6,172 bases of DNA from Bacteroidota bacterium (GCA_030824175.1 JAVBYH010000176.1:1-6172), one strand, 5' to 3'; shown: positions 1-5,876, numbered from the stretch's first letter. Translations and numbers: made by a program. The notes: generated by a model from the letters alone, not told the origin.

Positions 1-606
1 TACGTCGTGAGCATCAGCGTGTTCCTCGGCATTGCGACCAGTCTCACCGCGGGCGTGTACGCGGGCCTCCTCCCGGCATTCGGGGCATCCGTGCTCGGCG
101 TCTCGGGAACGACAGCGGGCGTCCTCTACGTGTGGCTGCTCACGGCCGCCGCCGGCGCGTCGACGGCCGTGCAGGCATTCCATTTCGACTTGCAGCGGAA
201 CAATTATCTCAAATACGTCTACGGAAAGGCCGCGACGCTCGAGGAGGAGATACGGGATTACGAGGAAGAAAAGGCCGCGGCGCTGAAGAAGAGCGGGCCG
301 GGAAAGTACGTCGAACTGCTGCTCATCAACATCTATCTCGGCTATTGCCGGCTGCAGATGAAGTCGCAGGCCGAGGCGCCCGCAGAACAAAAACCGGCTG
401 TCGATCCCGACACGTACGCCAGGCGGAACCGCCCGCTGCTTCGCGCGTGGAGCTACATCGGATCGACCACGCACATCACGGTGTGCGTTGCATGCGCCGT
501 GGCCGGAAACCTCGAACTGTTCCTGCTCATCACCGCGGTGCCGCTGAACGCACTGCTCGTCGTACTGCTCCTTCTGCAGTCGCGGGCGGATAAACGCGCG
601 GGCTAG
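1..606 (+). CDS. Membrane protein, probable C-terminal part of a CDP-alcohol phosphatidyltransferase-like enzyme (5' partial)
   Basis: The frame is open from base 1 and ends at TAG 604-606, so the gene very likely starts upstream. A GTG at 7 is possible but has no visible ribosome binding site. About 200 residues are visible: two hydrophobic segments near the N-terminal end, then a charged cytoplasmic-looking stretch of about 110 residues (HFDLQRNNYLKYVYGK, a Glu/Lys-rich helix, then YLGYCRLQ), and two more hydrophobic segments after RAWSYIGSTTHIT. That order and those phrases resemble, from memory, the C-terminal halves of bacterial CDP-alcohol phosphatidyltransferases, which join a CDP-activated lipid to an alcohol in the inner membrane. 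The diagnostic DG-AR-G-D-D motif would lie upstream and is not visible, so the enzymatic call is an inference. Another polytopic membrane enzyme remains possible. The next gene starts 53 bases downstream on the same strand. Confidence 0.5.
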   Translation, partial: YVVSISVFLGIATSLTAGVYAGLLPAFGASVLGVSGTTAGVLYVWLLTAAAGASTAVQAFHFDLQRNNYLKYVYGKAATLEEEIRDYEEEKAAALKKSGPGKYVELLLINIYLGYCRLQMKSQAEAPAEQKPAVDPDTYARRNRPLLRAWSYIGSTTHITVCVACAVAGNLELFLLITAVPLNALLVVLLLLQSRADKRAG

Positions 607-646
607 GAGCCTGATTGAGATCACCGATCCACTTTCACAATAACGC

Positions 647-651
647 GGAGG
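647..651 (+). promoter_or_regulatory. Shine-Dalgarno site deciding the start of the small exported protein
   Basis: GGAGG lies eight bases before ATG 660. It selects that ATG over the in-frame TTG at 615, which has no such site and would add 15 residues ahead of an otherwise normal signal peptide. Confidence 0.85.
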
Positions 652-659
652 ATTTCGGT

Positions 660-1256
660 ATGCACACACGTCGAGGGTTCTGCACGATCCTGTCACTCGT
701 TCTCGCACTGTCCGTGGCCGGCATTGCGCAGACGAAGAAATATGATATCAAATCCGGCATCGTCACGTTCGAGACCACGACGCTTCTCGGTAAAATGAAG
801 ATAACATCGAAGGAGATCGTGTATTTCGACGACTATGGCATGAAGGAATGCAAAGAATCCTTCGACGGCGACAAACTGAAGGAATCGTTGTTCAGCGACG
901 GGACGACGCGGTATCTGCTCGTGCACGCGAAGAAGGAAGCATACGAACGCGGACCGGCCTCGCGCGGAACGGAGCTGAAGTTCGATTGGAATGAAGTGTC
1001 GAAGAACACGAACAAGGATTACAAGGTCGCCCGGCTGCCCGCGGTGACGATCGCGGGAAAGCTGTGTGAATCGTTTGCGATCGACACGAAGCAGGGGAAG
1101 AATACGTTTGCCGGGTATAAGTACATCACGTTCCTGACGCGCGTCGAAAACAAGCAGATGACTGTCGAATCGAGGGCGATGAAGATCGAGGAAAATGCAG
1201 CGGTCCCTGCTGCAAAATTCGCCGTGCCGGCGGGATACGCGCGCAAGAAGATGTAG
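660..1256 (+). CDS. Small exported protein of unknown function (DUF4412-like)
   Basis: A 198-residue protein. ATG 660 is chosen because GGAGG sits eight bases upstream and the product then begins with a standard signal peptide: a basic MHTRR start, a hydrophobic core to about residue 20, and a probable signal peptidase I cut after AGIA, before QTKK. There is no lipobox cysteine at the cut, so it should be soluble in the periplasm or secreted. The mature part starts KYDIKSGIVTFETTT and continues with alternating short strands and charged turns (IVYFDDYGMKECKES, LFSDGTTRYLLVHAKKEAY, FDWNEVS, VTIAGKLCESF). This fits a beta-rich fold like DUF4412 or LolA-type lipid-binding domains. It has no further membrane segment and no recognisable catalytic motif. 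I recall similar proteins from Ignavibacteria/Bacteroidota-type genomes without an assigned role. Two cysteines (in KECKES and LCESF) could form a disulfide. It follows the membrane-protein gene on the same strand and may be co-transcribed with it. Confidence 0.8.
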   Translation: MHTRRGFCTILSLVLALSVAGIAQTKKYDIKSGIVTFETTTLLGKMKITSKEIVYFDDYGMKECKESFDGDKLKESLFSDGTTRYLLVHAKKEAYERGPASRGTELKFDWNEVSKNTNKDYKVARLPAVTIAGKLCESFAIDTKQGKNTFAGYKYITFLTRVENKQMTVESRAMKIEENAAVPAAKFAVPAGYARKKM

Positions 1257-1265
1257 CTCCTCCGG

Positions 1266-1589
1266 TCAATCGAGATGAAACACCTCTTCCATCGCCGCCC
1301 ACCATTCACCCGGGGCGCGCGTCGGAAGGGGGTCCTGCATGGGCTCCATCACCGCCCACCATTCCCGTGTTTTCGGATCCGCCGCCATCGTAGCCATGTC
1401 CGCCTCGAAATCCGTCCCCGTATACTCGAAATATGCGAAGAGCTTCCCGTCCTTATGGAAAATGGAATAGTTCCGGATGTTGCATTTGCTGATCATCTCC
1501 AGGATTTCGGGCCATACCGCCGCGTGATATGCCTTGTACCGTTCGAAATGCTCCGGACGTACCCCTATCTGCTGGCCATACCGTTTCAT
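1266..1589 (-). CDS. rhaM: L-rhamnose mutarotase (RhaM/YiiL family)
   Basis: A 107-residue cytoplasmic protein of the L-rhamnose mutarotase family (formerly DUF718), which interconverts the alpha and beta anomers of L-rhamnose for the isomerase. Compared from memory with E. coli RhaM (104 residues), key positions fall at the same numbers: Tyr18, His22 (the proposed catalytic acid/base), Trp26-Pro27-Glu28 and Asn40-Tyr41. The paired tryptophans of REWWAVM (77-78) and the terminal EEVFHLD also match the family. The start is ATG at 1589, with GGAGG six bases upstream. An in-frame ATG at 1625 would add 12 residues and break the family numbering. It is the last gene of the leftward series, 42 bases after the UroD-like gene and nine bases from the convergent secreted-protein gene. 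No rhamnose isomerase, kinase or aldolase is in view. A mutarotase for a related 6-deoxysugar such as L-fucose is the main alternative. Confidence 0.92.
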   Translation of the reverse strand: MKRYGQQIGVRPEHFERYKAYHAAVWPEILEMISKCNIRNYSIFHKDGKLFAYFEYTGTDFEADMATMAADPKTREWWAVMEPMQDPLPTRAPGEWWAAMEEVFHLD

Positions 1590-1595
1590 TGGCAT

Positions 1596-1600
1596 CCTCC
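1596..1600 (-). promoter_or_regulatory. Shine-Dalgarno site of the rhamnose mutarotase gene
   Basis: On the minus strand GGAGG is followed by six bases and then ATG at 1589. It fixes the start at that codon. An in-frame ATG at 1595 abuts the site and is too close to use. Confidence 0.85.
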
Positions 1601-1631
1601 GTATGACGTTGATGTCTGTTTGCACACAGGT

Positions 1632-2885
1632 TTACCGAGTGCCGCCGTTGAATTCACGCACCGCTTCGAACAGTGCGATGATGTTCTGCGGCGGGACGTC
1701 GGGAAGGATGTTGTGCACCGTGTTGAAAACGTACCCTCCGCCCCGCGAAAAAATCTCCATCCGCTCAAGCACCTGGTCGCGTATGCGCGCCGGTGTGCCG
1801 ACATTGAGCACGCCTGCCGTTTCGATCCCGCCGCCCCAGAACGTGCACTCCGCGCCGAATTCCTTCTTCAGGAATGCGGCCGACATGCCGAACGCGTTCG
1901 TCTGCACGGGATTGAAAATTTCTATTCCCGCGTCGATCATATCCGGCATGAGCAGTGAAATGGATCCGCACGAATGGATGAACGTGTGCATGCGGCTGTG
2001 CGTCTTCACATAGTCGCAGAGCATCGCATGCCGAGGCTTGAAGAGCTGACGGTAGATGTCCGGCGCCATGAACGGCCCCTGCGTCATGCCGAGGTCGTCG
2101 CCGAACCGGATGATGTCCGCGATGTCGCCGACCGCCGCGCACACCTTTTCGAGCGTGGCGAGATGACGCTTCATGAGTTCGTCAAGCAGCCGCTCCACAT
2201 TTTCCTGATCGCACAGCAGATCCATGAGGAAGTTGTCCATCCTCCTGAGGAACGTTCCCCACTCGAAGAGATTGCAGCCGCACACGACAAGGAGCGCCTT
2301 GTCCGTCGTTGCCCGAAGGTGCAGCGCCCTCGTGCGGAGCTGCTCCCAGAAGTCCGGCTCGTGTGCGTGGTCCCAGGGACTGTGCACGTGGCGCGACCAC
2401 ATGATGCGGTTCATTTCCGCGTCGAGTGTTGTATAGTCCGATGGATAGCCGTCGACGTACGGGAAGTACGTCTGATCGAAGAATGTCGCCCCGACCGGCA
2501 TCTTCGAAAGAACGCGCGTCCCGTCGTCGTCGAACGTGAGGGACGAACCGTCCTGTTGTTTCGCCGGGCGGTACCATGTCGGATAGAATGCGGGGGCGCC
2601 ATTGGCCAGCGTGGTCGGGGTCCAGTCGGAGGGCGAATCGTTGAAGCCGCGGCCGATGTCCAGCACGTCGACGCCGAACATGTCGAGGATGGACGGGTCG
2701 GGCTGCGCCAGCTGCTGAACGACGTCGTAGATCAGAACAGGCAGATCGGTTCGCCCTATGTGCCTGAGCAGGTTGCTGTATGCGATCGCCGAGATCCCCG
2801 AGCTGGGGGTCGCGCTCAAGTCCACGGGCACTCGGTCCGGCTCGCTGTGGCCGATCGCCGCCAACACTCGTTCACGTGAGGTCAT
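1632..2885 (-). CDS. UroD/MtaA-like protein (uroporphyrinogen decarboxylase superfamily, probable methyltransferase-type)
   Basis: A 417-residue cytoplasmic protein with the TIM-barrel signature of the UroD superfamily. It opens MTSRERVLAAIGHSEPDRVP, the usual N-terminus. It then has FGDDLGMTQGPFMAP (261-275), HSCGSI (304-309), IEIFNPVQTNAFGM (321-334), FWGGGIETAGVL (349-360) and GGGYVFNTVHNILPDVPP (382-399). The His304-X-Cys306 pair with a later Cys347 resembles the HxC...C zinc site of MtaA/CmuA-type corrinoid methyltransferases, and I do not see the substrate-site motifs of the heme enzyme. This makes methyl transfer, or another zinc-dependent reaction, likelier than heme synthesis. No corrinoid protein lies in the window, so the substrate is unknown. 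ATG 2885 is chosen because it starts the family's conserved N-terminus; no Shine-Dalgarno site precedes it. It lies 34 bases after the amidase gene and 42 bases before the rhamnose mutarotase gene. Confidence 0.88.
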   Translation of the reverse strand: MTSRERVLAAIGHSEPDRVPVDLSATPSSGISAIAYSNLLRHIGRTDLPVLIYDVVQQLAQPDPSILDMFGVDVLDIGRGFNDSPSDWTPTTLANGAPAFYPTWYRPAKQQDGSSLTFDDDGTRVLSKMPVGATFFDQTYFPYVDGYPSDYTTLDAEMNRIMWSRHVHSPWDHAHEPDFWEQLRTRALHLRATTDKALLVVCGCNLFEWGTFLRRMDNFLMDLLCDQENVERLLDELMKRHLATLEKVCAAVGDIADIIRFGDDLGMTQGPFMAPDIYRQLFKPRHAMLCDYVKTHSRMHTFIHSCGSISLLMPDMIDAGIEIFNPVQTNAFGMSAAFLKKEFGAECTFWGGGIETAGVLNVGTPARIRDQVLERMEIFSRGGGYVFNTVHNILPDVPPQNIIALFEAVREFNGGTR

Positions 2886-2919
2886 ATGGTGATAGTATAT
2901 GTGGAACCGCCGAGGTGCG

Positions 2920-3801
2920 TTATTTCGGTTCGTCGATGAACCGGCGCGTGATATCGCCGTACGCGTCGATGCGCCTGTCGCGCAGGAACGGCCAGTGCAT
3001 GCGCGTCGCATTGGAACGCGACATGTCGAGCGCGACGACCTTCACCGCCTCGCTGTCGTGCGGCGCCTTGTAGAGGATCTCCCCGAAACTGTCGGCCACG
3101 AACGAGCCGCCCCAGAACTGCAGGTTCGCCTCCGTGCCCACGCGGTTCACCGAAACGACGGGGATGCCGTTGGCGATGGCGTGCGCGCGCTGGATCGTCT
3201 GCCATGCGCCGTACTGATCGTCGCATACCTTCTTCTCTTCGCCGACCGCCCAGCCGATGGCGGTGGGATAGAACAGGATTTCCGCGCCGGCGAGCGCCGT
3301 GAGCCGCGCCGCCTCCGGATACCACTGGTCCCAGCAGATGAGCACGCCGAGCGCGCCAAACCTTGTCTTCCACACCTTGAACCCGAGGTCGCCGGGAGTG
3401 AAATAAAATTTCTCGTAGAACGACGGATCGTCAGGAATGTGCATCTTCCTGTATTTGCCGAGGTATGTGCCGTCGGCATCGATCACGGCGGTTGTATTGT
3501 GATAGAGGCCCTCGGCCCGCTTCTCGAAGAGCGATGCGATGATGACGACGTTCAATTCCTTCGCGATCGGCAGGAGGCTGTCGGTGGAGGGGCCGGGAAT
3601 CGGTTCGGCCAGATCGAACGGCGCATAGTCCTCGGTGACGCAGAAATACCGCGACCGGAACAGTTCCTGGAGACAGACGATGTTGGCTCCCTGCGCGGCG
3701 GCCGAGCGGATCCCGAGGATCGCCTTGGCCATGTTCTCATCGGGTGCGGCCGAGCAACTCATCTGCACGAGGCCGACGGAAACGGTTCGTTGTTGTGCCA
3801 T
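2920..3801 (-). CDS. aguB: N-carbamoylputrescine amidase (nitrilase superfamily)
   Basis: A 293-residue cytoplasmic enzyme of the carbon-nitrogen hydrolase superfamily. It should hydrolyse N-carbamoylputrescine to putrescine, CO2 and ammonia, the last step from agmatine. The catalytic triad is visible: Glu46 in LQELF, Lys119 in KYRKMHIP and Cys156 in LICWDQWYPEAAR. The second conserved Glu is Glu130 in DPSFYEKFYFTPGD. Phrases typical of the AguB subgroup run throughout (GLVQMSC, SRYFC, YHNTTAVID, NGIPVVSVNRVG, FWGGSFVAD, RDRRIDAY), and the length is usual for the subgroup. The start is ATG 3801, preceded by GGAGG with a six-base spacer. The partner agmatine deiminase is not in the window. The upstream gap of 65 bases to the glycosyltransferase gene holds a palindrome; the UroD-like gene follows after 34 bases. 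Another amidase specificity is possible but less likely given how closely it fits the subgroup. Confidence 0.93.
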   Translation of the reverse strand: MAQQRTVSVGLVQMSCSAAPDENMAKAILGIRSAAAQGANIVCLQELFRSRYFCVTEDYAPFDLAEPIPGPSTDSLLPIAKELNVVIIASLFEKRAEGLYHNTTAVIDADGTYLGKYRKMHIPDDPSFYEKFYFTPGDLGFKVWKTRFGALGVLICWDQWYPEAARLTALAGAEILFYPTAIGWAVGEEKKVCDDQYGAWQTIQRAHAIANGIPVVSVNRVGTEANLQFWGGSFVADSFGEILYKAPHDSEAVKVVALDMSRSNATRMHWPFLRDRRIDAYGDITRRFIDEPK

Positions 3802-3807
3802 AAGAAA

Positions 3808-3812
3808 CCTCC
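3808..3812 (-). promoter_or_regulatory. Shine-Dalgarno site of the carbamoylputrescine amidase gene
   Basis: On the minus strand GGAGG, then six bases (TTTCTT), then ATG at 3801. This is the strongest ribosome binding site among the leftward genes and fixes the amidase start, excluding the longer open frame upstream that runs out of frame through the glycosyltransferase gene. Confidence 0.88.
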
Positions 3813-3839
3813 AAAGTACGGGCGGCCTTTTCGGGGCCG

Positions 3840-3863
3840 GGGCGAAGCAACACATATCGCCCT
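3840..3863 (-). repeat. Short palindromic repeat, copy 1 (AGGGCGA...TTCGCCC type)
   Basis: Read on the minus strand, AGGGCGATATG is followed after a short spacer by TTCGCCC. The arms GGGCGA and TCGCCC pair over six bases around an 11-base loop. It starts three bases beyond the stop codon of the glycosyltransferase gene. Its sequence and orientation match the copy at 4994-5015 on the other side of the same gene. No run of T follows, so it is not a standard intrinsic terminator. Confidence 0.6.
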
Positions 3864-3866
3864 GTA

Positions 3867-4982
3867 TTATCGGTGATAGTCGAACAGAACGTTGTCGATG
3901 ACTTCCATCGTGCGGCCGGCGGCGACATCCCAGTCGAATTCCTTCGACCGCTCCAGGGCGTTCGCCGTGAGGCGCTCGCGCAGGTGCTCGTCCCTCAACA
4001 CGAGCGAGATTTTCTCCGCGAGCTGGAGCCTGTCGCCGTACGGATAGAGCAGGCCGGTCTCGCCGTCGACGACGGCGTCGCGGAGGCCTTCCACGTCGCT
4101 CGAGACTGTCGGTGTGCCGCAGGCGTTGGCCTCGATGACGGTGAGTCCCCATCCTTCTTTCGCAGAGGTGTTCACGGCGCAGTGCATCGTGTTGAGCAGC
4201 CTGATCTTTTCGTCCGCGCTCACGAAGCCGGTGAATGTCACCGCGTCGGTGAGCGAAAGAGACGCGGCGAGCTGCATGAGGCGCGGTTTGTCGTCCCCGT
4301 CTCCGACGACGACGAGCCTCGCGTCGGGAATCTCCGCGCGGACGTCGACGAACGCCTCGAGGAGATGGTCGAACGATTTGTATTTTTTCAGCCTCCCCAC
4401 GGCTCCGACGAGCGGCGTGCGGCTCTTGGGAATACCGAGGCAGCGGAACGCAGCGTGGTCGACGCCGTAATGGATGAGGTGCGTCCGGTCCGGATCGAAG
4501 CCCTTGTGAAGCAGCTCCTTGTGCGTGCTCGGGGAGCCGACGATGAACCGGATCTTCTTGTACATCGGGAGTCCCGCCTGTTCGGTGATGTACACGTACG
4601 AGGCGGCGCCGGCGTTGACCTCCTTGAAGATGCTCGTGCCGAAGAGGTGGTGCGTCACGCCGAGGAGTGGTTCCTTCACATACGCGGGCGTATAGAAGGG
4701 GATCTTGTTCATGTCGTCGACGATGAGGTCGTACCGGTCGTGCCTGAACGTCGTGAAATATTTGCGCATCACGAGGTAATTGAACAGGGAGCGTCCGCCC
4801 TCGCGCTGCACGTGAATGCCGTTCATCTCCTCGCGCGGTGCGGCGCCGTCGTACGACGAGCAGAAGAGCGTCACGTCGTGGCCCATCTTCGCGATGCGCG
4901 AGAAGACCTCGTGAAGGTGCACCTCCGCGCCCCCGGCGAGCGGGTTCGTGATATCCTGCCAATTAAGAATCAGAATCTTCAT
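3867..4982 (-). CDS. GT4-family glycosyltransferase
   Basis: A 371-residue GT-B-fold retaining glycosyltransferase that should transfer a sugar from a nucleotide-sugar donor to a glycan or lipid acceptor at the cytoplasmic face of the membrane. The N-terminal domain begins MKILILNWQDITNPLAGGAE, where Gly17-Gly18-Ala19-Glu20 forms the acceptor-side loop typical of GT4. The C-terminal domain opens with VGAVGRLKKYKSFDHLLEAF (192-211), then LVVVGDGDDKPRL (223-235), and carries the EX7E motif Glu276-Glu284 in KEGWGLTVIEANACGTP. There is no membrane segment. ATG 4982 is chosen because it starts the first beta strand exactly; no Shine-Dalgarno site is visible, and a palindrome lies 11 bases upstream. 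Donor and acceptor cannot be read from the sequence. It lies 78 bases after a methyltransferase gene and is bracketed by two related palindromes. Confidence 0.9.
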   Translation of the reverse strand: MKILILNWQDITNPLAGGAEVHLHEVFSRIAKMGHDVTLFCSSYDGAAPREEMNGIHVQREGGRSLFNYLVMRKYFTTFRHDRYDLIVDDMNKIPFYTPAYVKEPLLGVTHHLFGTSIFKEVNAGAASYVYITEQAGLPMYKKIRFIVGSPSTHKELLHKGFDPDRTHLIHYGVDHAAFRCLGIPKSRTPLVGAVGRLKKYKSFDHLLEAFVDVRAEIPDARLVVVGDGDDKPRLMQLAASLSLTDAVTFTGFVSADEKIRLLNTMHCAVNTSAKEGWGLTVIEANACGTPTVSSDVEGLRDAVVDGETGLLYPYGDRLQLAEKISLVLRDEHLRERLTANALERSKEFDWDVAAGRTMEVIDNVLFDYHR

Positions 4983-4992
4983 AAATGCATTT
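4983..4992. other. Ten-base perfect palindrome directly before the glycosyltransferase start
   Basis: AAATGCATTT is self-complementary and abuts the ATG of the glycosyltransferase gene, in the place where a ribosome binding site would be expected. It could be an operator half or chance AT-rich leader sequence. No function is assigned. Confidence 0.35.
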
Positions 4993-4993
4993 T

Positions 4994-5015
4994 GGGCGAA
5001 ACATCATTTCGCCCT
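4994..5015 (-). repeat. Short palindromic repeat, copy 2 (AGGGCGA...TTCGCCC type)
   Basis: A perfect eight-base inverted repeat, GGGCGAAA and TTTCGCCC, around a five-base loop. On the minus strand it reads AGGGCGAAATGATG then TTTCGCCC. It shares AGGGCGA-W-ATG and TTCGCCC, in the same order and orientation, with the copy at 3840-3863. It lies between the methyltransferase and glycosyltransferase genes. No T run follows on either strand, which argues against an intrinsic terminator and for a REP-like dispersed element. Confidence 0.65.
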
Positions 5016-5022
5016 ACATGGA

Positions 5023-5055
5023 TGCAGTGTACGTAAGAGATCGTTCAGCACTGCA
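5023..5055 (-). other. Inverted repeat just after the methyltransferase stop
   Basis: TGCAGTG (5023-5029) and CACTGCA (5049-5055) can pair over seven bases around a 19-base loop. It begins five bases beyond the methyltransferase stop, which is a tandem TAA TAA. There is no T tract, so it may help stabilise the 3' end of the transcript or be fortuitous. Confidence 0.3.
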
Positions 5056-5060
5056 CGTTA

Positions 5061-5855
5061 TTATTTTTTGCCGATGATGCCGAAGGAGAGCGATGTGTTG
5101 AGCGCCAGCGACGAGTCGCGCAGCGACTCGCGTATGGCCTTCCGCGCCGACGACAGCGGCCCGAAGAATGTCGGATAGAGCGGCAGCTTCACGCCGATCT
5201 TCAACAGGGCTTCGCGCGAGGCGCGATAGAACAGACTCGGGTACATCCACTCGCCGTACGTGTGGATCGGTTCGAGGCCGAGCCGCGTCATGATCGTACG
5301 AAGCTCGCTCACGGAGAACTCGCGCTCCCATCCGGCGAACCATTTGTCCACGGCGATGAGCGCGTGCTTGATGACGGTGTAGATGTGGTAGCGCTGCGGC
5401 ACGTCGACGAGAAGCAGTCCGCCTTTTTTAAGCACGCGGATGTTCTCCTTCAACAGCGCCTCGGCCTGGACGGGCCTGAAATGTTCGAGGAGTCCCTGAT
5501 GAAACACCACGTCGAATGTCCCGTCCTGGAACGGCAGGCAGAACGTGTCGCCGCCGAGGATCCTCACGTCGAGCTTGTTCTCGTCGGCGATGCGCTTCAT
5601 GATGTGGAGCGCGGGTTCGGAGTAGTCGAGTTGGTAGATCTCGGCCCCGCGCTCGATGAGCGGCAGGCTGTCGCGCCCCGTGCCCGCGCCGACCTCGAGG
5701 ATGCGCTTCCCCTTCACGTCCATCACCTTCATCAGGTTGCGCACGACACGGTCGGAGTTCGAGTAGACCTCCTTGAATTCTTTCTTGTCCACCCAAAACT
5801 TGTCCCAGTTGGAACGATGCGATTCTTTCATGTGTCCGGAGTCTGTGTGTTGCAT
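5061..5855 (-). CDS. Class I SAM-dependent methyltransferase
   Basis: Up to 264 residues with the Rossmann-type SAM-binding fold (Methyltransf_11/25-like). Motif I is ILEVGAGTGRD (52-62), the acidic residue binding the SAM ribose is Asp77 in YQLDYSEP, the adenine-side Asp103 is in GGDTFCLPF, motif IV is FDVVFHQGLLEHF (114-126), and the post-motif helix and strand are VLKKGGLLLVDVP (141-153). The C-terminal third (YHIYTVIKHALIAVDKWFAGWEREFS and the region after) is probably the substrate-binding part and is not diagnostic. The start is uncertain: ATG 5855 has no Shine-Dalgarno site, while ATG 5831 (MKESHRSNWDKFW, 256 residues) has only GGA five bases upstream. The adjoining glycosyltransferase suggests methylation of a surface glycan or lipid-linked sugar. 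Methylation of a quinone or small molecule cannot be excluded. Confidence 0.87.
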   Translation of the reverse strand: MQHTDSGHMKESHRSNWDKFWVDKKEFKEVYSNSDRVVRNLMKVMDVKGKRILEVGAGTGRDSLPLIERGAEIYQLDYSEPALHIMKRIADENKLDVRILGGDTFCLPFQDGTFDVVFHQGLLEHFRPVQAEALLKENIRVLKKGGLLLVDVPQRYHIYTVIKHALIAVDKWFAGWEREFSVSELRTIMTRLGLEPIHTYGEWMYPSLFYRASREALLKIGVKLPLYPTFFGPLSSARKAIRESLRDSSLALNTSLSFGIIGKK

Positions 5856-5876
5856 GCATCAAAAGAGGATGATACA

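Noticed and set aside
1587..1625. Longer mutarotase starting at ATG 1625
   Set aside because: GGAGG six bases before ATG 1589 and the exact residue numbering shared with E. coli RhaM favour the shorter form.
1974..2879. Plus-strand open frame of 301 codons opposite the UroD-like gene
   Set aside because: The opposite strand encodes conserved UroD-superfamily motifs; this translation has none.
2899..3876. Long plus-strand open frame (325 codons) opposite the amidase gene
   Set aside because: Antisense to a gene with a full catalytic triad; the product is Arg/Asp/Val-rich with no family-like pattern, as expected from GC-rich codon use.
2920..4962. 680-codon minus-strand frame suggesting a fusion ahead of the amidase
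   Set aside because: The extra 387 codons are an out-of-frame, Arg-rich reading of the glycosyltransferase gene. The amidase has its own ATG at 3801 with a strong ribosome binding site.
4994..5014. Intrinsic terminator for the methyltransferase gene
   Set aside because: The stem is good, but what follows on the minus strand is AAAATGCATTT with no T tract. The match to a second copy favours a repeat.
3840..5015. CRISPR array or insertion sequence bounded by the paired palindromes
   Set aside because: Only two copies, with an ordinary glycosyltransferase gene between them; there are no regular spacers, transposase or target-site duplications.
3873..5036. Plus-strand open frame of 387 codons opposite the glycosyltransferase gene
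   Set aside because: Mirror of a well-supported GT4 gene; low-complexity charged product without domain signatures.
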